Shown here: positions 7,549 through 15,380 of the stretch, in pieces | Layout: the number at the start of each line of letters is the position of its first letter | Numbering within the stretch: position 1 is the first letter of the stretch | Origin: Caenimonas aquaedulcis | Lineage (GTDB): Bacteria; Pseudomonadota; Gammaproteobacteria; Burkholderiales; Burkholderiaceae_C | NCBI RefSeq assembly: GCF_015831345.1 | Contig: NZ_JADWYS010000001.1 | Span: forward strand, 310,001-374,000 | Direction: 5' to 3' | DNA length: 64,000 bases | Made by a program: the position numbers and the translations under genes | The notes under the pieces: generated by a model | Told to the model about the DNA's origin: nothing | Seen by the model: the letters and a program-made list of their open reading frames with translations, nothing else | Databases searched by the model: none

Positions 7549-9588
7549 ATGCACCCACTTGCCAGCCGCGCCTGGACCCGAACCGAAGTCGCCGCGCAGC
7601 AGGCCTGGGCACTGGCCCGGCGCCACCCCTGGCGCACGGCGTCCATCCTGCCCGCGCTGGTGCTGCTTTACATTCTGGCGCTGCTGCCTTTCACGCCCGG
7701 CATCGCCGACCTGCGCAAGGCGAAGTCCGAGGTGCCGTCGGTCGTGATGGCGTCGGACGGGTCGGTGCTGGCCGAGTACAAGCGCCTCAACCGCGAGTGG
7801 GTGCCGCTGGCGGAGATCTCGCCGAACGTGGTCAACGCGCTCATCGCCACCGAGGACCGGCGCTTCTACGAGCACCACGGCCTGGACTTGCGGCGCACCG
7901 CCGGCGCCGTGCTCAACACGCTGCGCGGCAATACGCAGGGCGGCTCGACCATCACGCAGCAGCTCGCGCGCAACCTGTTCCCGGAGGAGATCGGCCGCTC
8001 CATCAGCATCAACCGCAAGGTGAAGGAGGCGCTGACGGCGCTCAAGATCGAGGCCGTGTACTCGAAGAACGAGATCCTGGAGACCTATCTCAACACCGTG
8101 CCCTTCCTGTACAACGCCTTCGGCATCGAGATGGCCGCGCGCACCTACTTCGACAAGTCGGCGCAGCAGCTGAACGTGCAGGAGGCCGCCACGCTCATCG
8201 GCATGCTCAAGGGCACGAGCTACTACAACCCCGTGCTCAACCCCGAGCGCGCGCGCGAGCGGCGCAACGTGGTGCTGGCGCAGATGGTGAAGTACGGCAA
8301 GCTCGACGCGGCGCGCGCGCAGGCGCTGGCCAAGGCGCCGCTCAAGCTGGATTTCGAGCGGCAGGACGTCGCGCTGGGGCCCGCGCCGCACGCGGCGCAA
8401 TGGATTCGCAAATGGCTCATCGCGTGGGCCGACAACCGCGGCTACAACATCCACTCCGACGGGCTCGTGGTGCGCACGACGCTCAACGCCAGGTTGCAGA
8501 AGGCGGCCAACCAGGCGATGGCGCGGCAGCTCGATGCGCTGCAGTCGCTCGCGGACCGGCGCCGCAGGAAGGGCGAGGAGCGCGTGCTGCTGCAATCGGG
8601 CTTCATGGCGGTGGACCCGCGCAACGGGCACATCCTCGCCTGGGTGGGCAGCCGCGATTTCGCGACGGAGCAGTTCGACCACGTGAACCAGGCGCGGCGC
8701 CAACCGGGCTCCACCTTCAAGCCCTTCGTCTACGGCGCCGCGTTCGAGATGGGCATGAGCCCGCGCGACGAATTCATCGACCAGCCGCTCGCCATCCACC
8801 TGCCCGGTGGCGGCATCTGGAGCCCCACCGACGGCACGCCGCCCACCGGCGCGCCGATGACGCTGCGCGAGGGGCTCGCGTATTCGAAGAACACCATCAC
8901 CGCACAACTGATGATGCGCGTCGGCCCGCAGCGCGTCGCGCAGTTCGCGCGCGCGATGGGCGTGCGGGTGAGCAAGCTCGACGAAGTGCCTTCGCTGGCC
9001 CTGGGGACCAGCCCGGTGACTTTGCGGGAGATGGTCGCCGCCTACGGCTCGATCGCGAACGGCGGGCGCTACATCGACCCGGCCATGGTGGTGCAGGTCG
9101 AGGACCGCGAGGGCAAGGTGCTGGAGGCCTTCCAGCAGGCCGTGCCGGAGCAGGCCATGTCGCGCTCGCAGTCGCTGCAGCTCGTGAATGCGATGCGCGG
9201 CGTCGTGGACGAGGGCACGGGCACCGCCATCCGCACGCGTCACGGCATCCAGGCGGACGTGGCGGGCAAGACCGGCACGACGCAGGAGAACACCGACGGC
9301 TGGTTCATCCTCATGCACCCGCAGATGGTGGCGGGCGCCTGGGTCGGCTTCAACGACAGCAGCATGACCATGGGCGATGCCTGGGGGCCCGGCGCGAAAA
9401 GCGCGCTGCCCATGGTGGGCGACGTGTTCCAGCAGGCGCTGCGCGCGAAGTGGATCGACCCGCAGGTGGAATTCGACATCCCGAGGCCGCGCCCGCAACC
9501 GCGTGAGCCGGCGCCGGGCGCGCCGCCGCGCGATGCGATCCAGGGCCTCACGAATTTCCTGAACAGGCTGTTCAGGGGGTTCCAGTGA
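7549..9588 (+). CDS. Class A penicillin-binding protein (bifunctional transglycosylase/transpeptidase)
   Basis: A 679-residue peptidoglycan synthase anchored in the inner membrane by one helix (about 32-47). The glycosyltransferase (GT51) domain has its catalytic glutamate E102 in EDRRFYEHHG and the GGSTITQQLARN motif at 131-142. The transpeptidase domain carries all three active-site motifs: S388-T-F-K391, S446-K-N448 and K574-T-G576. The C-terminus is proline-rich and ends in a short amphipathic tail. It polymerises lipid II glycan chains and cross-links the stem peptides. It lacks the large inserted domains of PBP1a and PBP1b, so it is a compact extra class A enzyme rather than clearly MrcA or MrcB. 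A palindromic TGTAGG element lies upstream. Confidence 0.92.
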   Translation: MHPLASRAWTRTEVAAQQAWALARRHPWRTASILPALVLLYILALLPFTPGIADLRKAKSEVPSVVMASDGSVLAEYKRLNREWVPLAEISPNVVNALIATEDRRFYEHHGLDLRRTAGAVLNTLRGNTQGGSTITQQLARNLFPEEIGRSISINRKVKEALTALKIEAVYSKNEILETYLNTVPFLYNAFGIEMAARTYFDKSAQQLNVQEAATLIGMLKGTSYYNPVLNPERARERRNVVLAQMVKYGKLDAARAQALAKAPLKLDFERQDVALGPAPHAAQWIRKWLIAWADNRGYNIHSDGLVVRTTLNARLQKAANQAMARQLDALQSLADRRRRKGEERVLLQSGFMAVDPRNGHILAWVGSRDFATEQFDHVNQARRQPGSTFKPFVYGAAFEMGMSPRDEFIDQPLAIHLPGGGIWSPTDGTPPTGAPMTLREGLAYSKNTITAQLMMRVGPQRVAQFARAMGVRVSKLDEVPSLALGTSPVTLREMVAAYGSIANGGRYIDPAMVVQVEDREGKVLEAFQQAVPEQAMSRSQSLQLVNAMRGVVDEGTGTAIRTRHGIQADVAGKTGTTQENTDGWFILMHPQMVAGAWVGFNDSSMTMGDAWGPGAKSALPMVGDVFQQALRAKWIDPQVEFDIPRPRPQPREPAPGAPPRDAIQGLTNFLNRLFRGFQ

Positions 9589-9703
9589 AGAGGGACCGCA
9601 GGTAATTGACCGGCCCGCGCCAATGCGGACGCGACATCCACTCGTGCAGCATCCGAAGGTCTGCGCGGGCGAGGGGGCGGAAGGTGATGGGATCGGCGGG
9701 CAT
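9572..9703 (-). pseudogene. N-terminal remnant of a GNAT acetyltransferase
   Basis: The minus-strand frame starting MPADPITFRPLARADL, followed by RMLHEWMSRPHW, reads like the first strand and helix of a GNAT N-acetyltransferase of the aminoglycoside 6'-acetyltransferase-like kind. It stops after only 43 residues, without the acetyl-CoA-binding part. It begins two bases beyond the parE stop on the same strand and runs 17 bases into the 3' end of the penicillin-binding protein gene on the other strand. It is best read as the scar of a gene cut by a deletion; a functional micro-protein cannot be excluded. Confidence 0.6.
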
Positions 9704-9705
9704 CG

Positions 9706-10032
9706 CTACGTCCCACCACTCGCGAAACGCGCGGGAATGTCTCGTTGCTCATGCAACACCCGCCAGACGTCGATCGCATCTTCGCGCTCGACATAAAAAA
9801 CGAGGTAGGGAAAGCGGGTCAGCCGCCATGCGCGCAGGCCCGGAACCGACAGGGTTTGCGAATGCCTCGGTGAACCGATGCCTGGATGCGCACTGATCTT
9901 GCGAATAGCGGCCTGCATGGCATCGATGAAGCGCACCTCCAATGCAGTGCCGCCCTCGGCGAAGTAGTGGTCCGCCGCACGCTGGATGTCTTTTTGCGCC
10001 TGACTGCGACGTACAACCGCCTTCGCGGTCAT
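9706..10032 (-). CDS. parE: ParE/RelE-family toxin
   Basis: A 108-residue toxin of the ParE/RelE fold. It has the typical opening (VRRSQAQKDIQRAADHYF), the mid-protein sequence HPGIGSPRHSQ, and the late strand LTRFPYLVFYVEREDAIDVWRVLHEQRDIP that ends this family. ParE members poison DNA gyrase and RelE members cut mRNA; the general look and the RHH antitoxin partner favour ParE. It follows the antitoxin gene with a four-base ATGA overlap, the standard order for a co-translated toxin-antitoxin pair. The module sits between two gene remnants, which suggests that it arrived by transfer or marks a deletion. Confidence 0.88.
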   Translation of the reverse strand: MTAKAVVRRSQAQKDIQRAADHYFAEGGTALEVRFIDAMQAAIRKISAHPGIGSPRHSQTLSVPGLRAWRLTRFPYLVFYVEREDAIDVWRVLHEQRDIPARFASGGT

Positions 10033-10268
10033 TCGGCCCCGCGCTCGCGAGAGCGTTGGCGCAAGCTGTCGAACCAGGCGTCGTCCATCATGCCGACCAC
10101 CGGGGACCTGGCGCCCTTCAAAAGGAGCGCGCGCATCTGTTCCGTATCCTGGTCCTTGCGGATCAACTCGCGAACGTATTCGCTGCTCGTTCCATAGCCA
10201 CGTGTTTCGACCTGTTCGTCAACGAAGGCTTTCATCGTTTCGGGCAATGAGATGTTCATCGTGCTCAT
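10029..10268 (-). CDS. parD: ParD-family antitoxin
   Basis: A 79-residue ribbon-helix-helix antitoxin. The N-terminal strand and first helix (MNISLPETMKAFVDEQV) followed by GYGTSSEYVRELIRKD are textbook ParD. The C-terminal half should wrap the ParE toxin and neutralise it, while the N-terminal dimer binds the promoter and represses the pair. Translation starts at 10268; an internal ATG four codons in (MNISLPE) is an alternative. It overlaps parE by four bases. Direct repeats just upstream (10285-10305) are a likely operator. Confidence 0.9.
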   Translation of the reverse strand: MSTMNISLPETMKAFVDEQVETRGYGTSSEYVRELIRKDQDTEQMRALLLKGARSPVVGMMDDAWFDSLRQRSRERGAE

Positions 10269-10284
10269 GCTGGAATCCTAGCCC

Positions 10285-10305
10285 AATTGGCAAAATTTGG
10301 CAAAT
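10285..10305. promoter_or_regulatory. Probable parDE operator
   Basis: Two near-identical direct repeats, attggcaaa and tttggcaaat, lie 17-37 bases upstream of the parD start in a locally AT-rich patch. Ribbon-helix-helix antitoxins bind short repeats of this kind at their own promoters. Confidence 0.45.
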
Positions 10306-10317
10306 GCGAGGAGCCGA

Positions 10318-10386
10318 TCAGCCGGAGTGGTGGTTGTTCCAGTAGATGCCGACATAGATGAAGCTCAGCAGGTAGGACAGGAACAT
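10318..10386 (-). pseudogene. Remnant of a TMEM175/DUF1211-family channel gene
   Basis: The minus strand encodes MFLSYLLSFIYVGIYWNNHH and then stops two codons later. The YVGIYWNNHH stretch is the hallmark of the second membrane helix of bacterial TMEM175 (DUF1211) potassium-channel-like proteins, normally about 200 residues long. In frame upstream a TAG lies four codons before the M. Only about 22 residues remain, so this is a gene scar next to parDE. Confidence 0.55.
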
Positions 10387-10449
10387 GCCGACTTCCTAAG
10401 GTAGAGCGACCTGTGCGTATCATGGAATCAACCATTTCAGGAGCACTCC

Positions 10450-11004
10450 ATGTCCAGCGATTTCCTCTCCCAGATTCTCGGCAGCGTGCTCGGACGCGGC
10501 GCGGGCGCGCAAGGCATGCCCGGCGGGCTCGGCGGCCTGGGCGGCGGGGGCCTCGGGGGCGTGCTCGGCAGTGTCCTGGGCGGGGGACGCGGGCAGCAGG
10601 ACGACCGCGGCATCCAGCGCGGCGGGTTCGGCGGCAAGGGCGCGATCATCGCGATGCTGCTTCCGCTGGCCATGCAGTGGGTCCAGCGCAATGGCGGGCT
10701 GGGCGCCGTGCTCCAGAAGTTCCGGCAGAAGGGTTACAGCCAGCAGGCGTCGTCCTGGGTGTCCACCGGCGACAACGAGCCGCTGGATGCGCAGGCGGTG
10801 ACCGACGTCATGGGATCGAACGAGCTCTCGCAGCTCGCGCGCCAGCTCGGCGTATCCGAAGACGAGGTCGCCGGCGGCATGGCGCAGATCATGCCGCAGG
10901 TGGTGGACCACCTCACGCCCTCGGGCGAAGTGCCGCAGGACGCCGACGACGTGCTGGGCGCGGGCCTCGCGTCCATCGACCAGATGTTCGGCAGGCGGGG
11001 CTGA
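10450..11004 (+). CDS. YidB-family (DUF937) protein
   Basis: A 184-residue protein of the YidB/DUF937 family, whose cellular role is not established. The first 60 residues are very rich in glycine, with repeated LGGLGGG and GVLGSVLGGG segments. The conserved C-terminal part contains LDAQAVTDVMGSNELSQLARQLG, where a helical domain is expected, and ends with DDVLGAGLASIDQMFGRRG. A good ribosome-binding site (AGGAG) precedes the ATG. No signal peptide is evident. The DUF2889 gene follows 24 bases later on the same strand, so the two may share a transcript. Confidence 0.85.
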   Translation: MSSDFLSQILGSVLGRGAGAQGMPGGLGGLGGGGLGGVLGSVLGGGRGQQDDRGIQRGGFGGKGAIIAMLLPLAMQWVQRNGGLGAVLQKFRQKGYSQQASSWVSTGDNEPLDAQAVTDVMGSNELSQLARQLGVSEDEVAGGMAQIMPQVVDHLTPSGEVPQDADDVLGAGLASIDQMFGRRG

Positions 11005-11028
11005 ATCGGCGGGTGCGAAAATGGCGCC

Positions 11029-11631
11029 ATGCCATTGCCCGCCCCCCAACCCCGCAAGCACCTCCACACCCGCGCCGTGGTCTACCGCGGCTACCACCGC
11101 GAGGACGGCCTGTGGGACATCGAGGCGGAGCTTTCCGACACCAAGACCTACGCGCTCGAGCGCTCCCAGCGCGGCACCATGCCGCCCGGCACGCCGATCC
11201 ACGGCATGTCCATCCGCATCACCGTGGACGACACGATGACGATCCGCGAGATCGCGAGCGCCCAGGACCACACGCCATTCGACGAATGCCAGGCGGGCAA
11301 CCCGCCGATGCAGCAGATGGTGGGCGCGAAACTGGGGCCCGGCTGGCGCGTCGCGATCGACCGCGCGCTGGGCAACACACGCGGCTGCACGCACCTGCGC
11401 GAGCTGCTGTTCAACATGGCGACGGCCGCCTACCAGACGATCCCGTCCTACCAGGCGCGCCTGCGCCGCGAAGCGGGGAAGCCCGCGTACTCCGGCACGC
11501 AGCCGCCCTACCACTTGGGCAAGTGCATCGCCTGGGACTTCAACGGCCCGGTCGTCGCGCGGCACCATCCCGAATTCGCGGGCTGGCAGCCGCTGCTTCG
11601 CAAGGTCGACGCGCCGCCCAAAAGCAGCTAG
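11029..11631 (+). CDS. DUF2889 domain protein
   Basis: A 200-residue cytoplasmic protein of unknown function that fits the DUF2889 family: an N-terminal beta-rich half beginning HTRAVVYRGYHREDGLWDIEAEL, the middle motif GNTRGCTHLRELL and a C-terminal HLGKCIAWD. The conserved histidine and cysteine in GCTHL could bind metal, but that is inference. It lies between YidB and a short-chain dehydrogenase on the same strand, with gaps of 24 and 10 bases, so this may be one transcription unit. Nothing in the sequence reveals a substrate. Confidence 0.8.
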   Translation: MPLPAPQPRKHLHTRAVVYRGYHREDGLWDIEAELSDTKTYALERSQRGTMPPGTPIHGMSIRITVDDTMTIREIASAQDHTPFDECQAGNPPMQQMVGAKLGPGWRVAIDRALGNTRGCTHLRELLFNMATAAYQTIPSYQARLRREAGKPAYSGTQPPYHLGKCIAWDFNGPVVARHHPEFAGWQPLLRKVDAPPKSS

Positions 11632-11641
11632 ATTGCGGGCG

Positions 11642-12430
11642 ATGAACGAACGACAGGTCGCCATCGTCACCGGCTCGGGCACCGGGGTGGGGGCGGCCAC
11701 CGCGCTCATGCTCGCGCAGCGCGGCTGGAACCTCGTCATCAACTACACGCGCAGCGAGCAGGAAGCGCGCGCATCGCAGGCGGCCTGCGAAGCCGCGGGC
11801 GCGGACACGCTGCTGCTGCGCGGGGACGTGGCGCAGGACGCCGAATGCCGCGCGATGGTGCAGGCGGCGCACAAGCGCTGGAAGCGCATCGACGCGCTCG
11901 TGAACAACGCGGGGATTTCCGTCTTCGGGCCGGCGTCCACGTGGGAGGCGCTGGACGCCGAGACTTTCCAGCGCATCTTGGCGGTCAACAGCATCGGCCT
12001 GTTCCAGATGGTCCGCGCCTGCGCGCCGCACCTGAAGGAATCGAAGGGCGCGATCGTCAACGTCTCCTCCATCGCCGGCGCGCTGGGCATCGGGTCTTCC
12101 GTGCCCTACATCGCTTCCAAGGGCGCCGTCAACGCGATGACGCTGCACCTCGCGCGCGCGCTCGCGCCCGAGGTGCGCGTGAACGCCGTGTGCCCGGGCC
12201 TCATCACCTCGCGCTGGTTCGTGCAGGGCATCGGCCAGGAGGGCTTCGAGAAGGTCAAGGCGAGCGTGGAGCAGGCGACGCCGCTGGGCCGCGCGAGCAC
12301 GCCCGAGGATGTCGCCGAGGCGATCGTGTGGCTGGTGGCGGGCGCGCGTACGATGACGGGCGAATTGCTGCTGCTGGACGGCGGCACGCACCTCGGCGCG
12401 CGCCAGCCCGTGCAGATTCCCGTGAAGTAA
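11642..12430 (+). CDS. SDR-family oxidoreductase (FabG-like)
   Basis: A 262-residue short-chain dehydrogenase with a complete classical core: the cofactor motif TGSGTGVG near the N-terminus, NNAG, the catalytic serine in IVNVSS, YxxxK in PYIASKGAV, and the PG loop after the active site. It should reduce a ketone or oxidise an alcohol with NAD(P)H; the substrate is unknown. I preferred the ATG at 11642 over an in-frame TTG three codons earlier. It is followed after 18 bases by a Bug-type receptor gene, a common pairing in Burkholderiales where the receptor's ligand and the enzyme's substrate may be related. Confidence 0.88.
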   Translation: MNERQVAIVTGSGTGVGAATALMLAQRGWNLVINYTRSEQEARASQAACEAAGADTLLLRGDVAQDAECRAMVQAAHKRWKRIDALVNNAGISVFGPASTWEALDAETFQRILAVNSIGLFQMVRACAPHLKESKGAIVNVSSIAGALGIGSSVPYIASKGAVNAMTLHLARALAPEVRVNAVCPGLITSRWFVQGIGQEGFEKVKASVEQATPLGRASTPEDVAEAIVWLVAGARTMTGELLLLDGGTHLGARQPVQIPVK

Positions 12431-12448
12431 AAACGACTGGAGACATCG

Positions 12449-13447
12449 ATGGCTCGACAAACGCTTCGCGCGCCGGGGCGGCGCTGGTTCATCCTCTGCG
12501 GCGCCGTCGTCGCGCTGGGCCTGGGTTACACGCAGGCGCGTGCGCAGGCGCCGGTGTGGCCCACCAAGCCGGTGCGCATCGTCGTCACCTTCCCGCCCGG
12601 CGGCGCGCCCGACACGCTCGCCCGCGTGCTGGCGGACAAATGGGGCCAGGCGCTCGGGCAGACCTTCACCGTGGACAACAAGCCCGGCGCGGGCGGCAAC
12701 ATCGGCGCCGATTTCGTCGCCAAGAGCGCGCCGGACGGCAGCACGCTGGTCGTGGGCACGGTCGGCACGCACGCGATCAACGCGGCGCTGTACGACAGGA
12801 TGCCGTACAACCACATCAAGGACTTCACGCCCGTGAGCTTCCTCGCGTCCACGCCGAACCTGCTGGTGGTGAACAACGGCGTGCCCGCGAAGAACGTGAA
12901 GGAGCTCATCGAGCTTGCGAAGAAGGAGCCGCTCAGCTTCGGCTCCTCGGGCAGCGGCACGTCCATCCACCTGTCGGGCGAGCTCTTCAACACGATGGCG
13001 GGTGTGAAGATGCAGCACATTCCCTACAAGGGCCGCGCGCAGGCGGTGCCGGACCTGCTGGGCGGGCGCATCACGATGATCTTCGACAACATGCCGTCGG
13101 CGCTGCCGCTGGTGAAGGGCAACGAAGTGCGCGCGATCGCGGTGACGAGCGCGACCCGCTCGCCGGCCGCGCCCAACATTCCCACGGTGGCGGAGTCCGG
13201 ATTGCCGGGCTTCGAAGCGACGTCCTGGTTCGCGCTGTACGCGCCGGCGGGGCTGCCGCGCGACGTGCAGATGCGCATCAACGCGGAGACGGCCAAGGTG
13301 ATGGCAATGCCCGATGTGCGCGAAAAACTCGCGAACCTCGGCCTGGACATCAACACCGGCACGCCGGAGGCGCTTGCGGCCTTCATGCAGGCGGAGACCA
13401 CCAAATGGGCGCGCGTGGTCAAGGAATCGGGCGCCAAACCCGATTGA
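12449..13447 (+). CDS. Bug-family tripartite tricarboxylate-type substrate-binding protein
   Basis: A 332-residue periplasmic receptor. An N-terminal arginine-rich region plus a hydrophobic stretch (about 13-32), with a cleavage-like AQA, forms the signal peptide. The mature part shows family hallmarks: WPTKPVRIVVTFPPGGAPDTLARVLA, NKPGAGGNIGADFVAKS, DGSTLVVGT and PNIPTVAESGLPGFE. Members bind carboxylates or aromatic acids, and many are orphans without TctA/TctB membrane partners, as here. It lies 18 bases downstream of an SDR gene and was probably transcribed with it. The ligand is not predictable. Confidence 0.92.
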   Translation: MARQTLRAPGRRWFILCGAVVALGLGYTQARAQAPVWPTKPVRIVVTFPPGGAPDTLARVLADKWGQALGQTFTVDNKPGAGGNIGADFVAKSAPDGSTLVVGTVGTHAINAALYDRMPYNHIKDFTPVSFLASTPNLLVVNNGVPAKNVKELIELAKKEPLSFGSSGSGTSIHLSGELFNTMAGVKMQHIPYKGRAQAVPDLLGGRITMIFDNMPSALPLVKGNEVRAIAVTSATRSPAAPNIPTVAESGLPGFEATSWFALYAPAGLPRDVQMRINAETAKVMAMPDVREKLANLGLDINTGTPEALAAFMQAETTKWARVVKESGAKPD

Positions 13448-13529
13448 GCCCGCGCGCGGCAGGGCGTGATTTTTCCTCGTTTTCGCATCTGCCTCGCTCA
13501 TCCGTTGAAACAGCGCTGAACTTCATCCT

Positions 13530-13568
13530 GTAGTCCTGCTCCTTCCCGCTTTGTCGGAGAAGGACTAC
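13530..13568 (+). promoter_or_regulatory. Leader hairpin covering the ribosome-binding site of the transglycosylase gene
   Basis: The arms gtagtcctgctcc and ggagaaggactac pair at 12 of 13 positions around a short loop, ending directly at the ATG of 13569. The right arm contains the ribosome-binding site (ggagaagg), so the folded form would hide it. The tgtag/ctaca ends resemble the element at 7471. Confidence 0.5.
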
Positions 13569-14387
13569 ATGACCCGCGAGACCTGGCCCATCCATTGCGC
13601 GATCGCAGGCTTCGCCACGGCCGCGCTGATCTATGTGTCCCTGGTGATCGTCGGGCAGTGGCGCCATGCTGCCCTCGAGCCCGTCGCCTCGCCGGCCGTG
13701 GCTTTCGCCCGGGCGCCTGCGACGGCCGCCGCGGCCGTCGCCGAACCGGCCGCCGGCGCGCCCGTGGCGATGTCCGAACGCAGCTACTACGACGCCCTGC
13801 GCACCCGCGTGCGCTGGATGCCCACGCGCCTGGGCAACGCCCCGGACTACGACACGCGCCTGTTGCTGGCCAAGTCCGCCGCGCAGCGCGCCGGCCTCGC
13901 CGAAGTCGGGCTGGGGTACCGCGACGTGTACGGGCTCATCACCGCGGAGACCTCCTGGGTGCCCCGGCGCGGCGCGGGGCGTCGCGGCACGCCGAGTTAT
14001 GGCGTGGCGCAGTTCGAGCCCGCCACCGCCCGCGCGCTCGGCGTGCGCGACCCCAACGACCTGGTGGAAGCCGTGCACGTCGCCGCGGTGCACATGAAGG
14101 AAGCCGCGATGTGGAGCTCGGAGCGCGTGGCGCGCCTTCGGCTGGGCGCCGACGAGCGCGCCGACAAGCTGCGCGAAGGCATCTCCGTCTACTACAACCT
14201 CTCGAGCAAGGGACGCGCGCAGTGGAACGGGCTCAACGCGAGCCGTCTGCCGGTCGAAACGCAGCGCCATATCTTCAACGCGAGGATGGGTGCGCAGGAG
14301 GCGGCCTGGCTCGATGCGCAGTCGCGGGCCGGGCGCTTCGGCGGGGACGATGGCACCGCGCGTGCGGTGTTGACGGCGAGCCGGTAG
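13569..14387 (+). CDS. Membrane-anchored lytic transglycosylase-like protein (SLT fold)
   Basis: A 272-residue protein with one N-terminal membrane helix (about 8-28), an alanine-rich linker (about 40-75), and an SLT-like lysozyme domain. The likely catalytic glutamate lies in LITAETSWVP, followed by TPSYGVAQFEPATARALGV, the counterpart of the usual GLMQIMPATA segment. It would cleave glycan strands in the periplasm. The expected ES motif reads ET here, and the G-L-M-Q stretch reads YGVAQF, so activity is plausible rather than certain. The ATG at 13569 was chosen for its ribosome-binding site; that site lies inside a strong hairpin, which suggests translational control. Confidence 0.72.
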   Translation: MTRETWPIHCAIAGFATAALIYVSLVIVGQWRHAALEPVASPAVAFARAPATAAAAVAEPAAGAPVAMSERSYYDALRTRVRWMPTRLGNAPDYDTRLLLAKSAAQRAGLAEVGLGYRDVYGLITAETSWVPRRGAGRRGTPSYGVAQFEPATARALGVRDPNDLVEAVHVAAVHMKEAAMWSSERVARLRLGADERADKLREGISVYYNLSSKGRAQWNGLNASRLPVETQRHIFNARMGAQEAAWLDAQSRAGRFGGDDGTARAVLTASR

Positions 14388-14408
14388 CGCATCCCCGCGC
14401 GGGCGGGA

Positions 14409-15224
14409 TCACAAGCCGTCCAGTTTCCCTTTCCAGAATTCGCGCGGCGGGATCTCTCCCGCACCCGCCATCGCGTTCTCCCGCATGTGGTCCGCGCTCG
14501 AGGTTCCCGGGATCACGCAGGTCACCGCCGGATTCGAAAGCACGAACTTGAGCAGCACCTGGTTCCAGCTCCAGCACCCGATGGGCCCGGCCCACGGCGG
14601 GAGCGGCTTCGATCGCAGCCGCGCCAGTTCCTTGCCGGCGCCGAAGGGGAGGTTGACCAGCACCGCCATGCCACGTTCCGCGGCCAGCGGCAGCAGCCGC
14701 TGCTCCGCCTGCCGGTGCGCGATGGAATAGTTGAACTGCACGAAGTCGAGCGGCTCCGCGCGCATGACGGTTTCCAGTTCCGCGTACGCCGATTCGGTGT
14801 AGTGGGTCACGCCGAGATAGCCGATGCGCCCGAGCGCTTTCCATTCGCGCAGCGTCGACAGGTGCGTCTTCCAGTCCACGAGGTTGTGCACCTGCATGAG
14901 GTCGATGCGCCTGGCGCGCCAATGCGCGAACGACCGCTCCATCTGCGCGATTCCCGCCTCGCGGCCGCTCGTCCAGACCTTGGTCGCGATGAAGGCCTTG
15001 TCGCGGTCGCCGGCGCGCTCGAGCAGGCTGCCGGCCACCTGCTCGGCCGTGCCGTACATGGGCGAGCTGTCGATGACCGTCCCGCCCGCCTTGAAAAGCT
15101 CATCCAGGACGCGGCCCCGCTCGGGCCATTCCGCCGGCGAGCCCCCGACGTCGAAGCCCAGCCAGGTGCCGCAGCCGATGACGGGGAGCGCCGCGCCGGT
15201 CGAAGGGATGGGACGCATCTGCAT
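14409..15224 (-). CDS. Aldo/keto reductase
   Basis: A 271-residue NADPH-dependent carbonyl reductase with the family's catalytic tetrad in place: D52 and Y57 (DSSPMYG), K82 (ATKVW) and H113 (QVHNL). The C-terminal cofactor-binding part is recognisable in VIPGTSSADHM. The first 20 residues (GAALPVIGCGTWLGFD) match the branch that often carries a Tat signal, but none is present here. It stands alone on the minus strand, convergent with the transglycosylase gene and divergent from the YXWGXW gene. The physiological aldehyde or ketone is unknown. Confidence 0.88.
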   Translation of the reverse strand: MQMRPIPSTGAALPVIGCGTWLGFDVGGSPAEWPERGRVLDELFKAGGTVIDSSPMYGTAEQVAGSLLERAGDRDKAFIATKVWTSGREAGIAQMERSFAHWRARRIDLMQVHNLVDWKTHLSTLREWKALGRIGYLGVTHYTESAYAELETVMRAEPLDFVQFNYSIAHRQAEQRLLPLAAERGMAVLVNLPFGAGKELARLRSKPLPPWAGPIGCWSWNQVLLKFVLSNPAVTCVIPGTSSADHMRENAMAGAGEIPPREFWKGKLDGL

Positions 15225-15380
15225 GCCGGAACGATACTGCAGCCGCGCGCGGAACGCGCGGCGCGGATGAGGTGAACGGGTAGTTCTCCTACAGGACCGC
15301 TGTCAACTGGGCGCGACGCTGGGCGTTGGACAAGCGAGCTTCATGTCGGAGCTCGAGAGCCACCATTTCGGGAGACATCC
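15225..15380. promoter_or_regulatory. Divergent spacer with CTACA element and small hairpin
   Basis: This 156-base spacer separates the aldo/keto reductase from the YXWGXW gene. It contains tcctacagg at 15287-15295, matching the half-site at 7509, and a short inverted repeat, cgagct-N9-agctcg (15335-15355), 26 bases before the YXWGXW start. No clear promoter boxes are seen. Confidence 0.35.

Noticed and set aside
10450..10620. Low-complexity repeat tract
   Set aside because: The repeated ggcgg pattern encodes the glycine-rich N-terminus normal for YidB-like proteins and is not a separate element.
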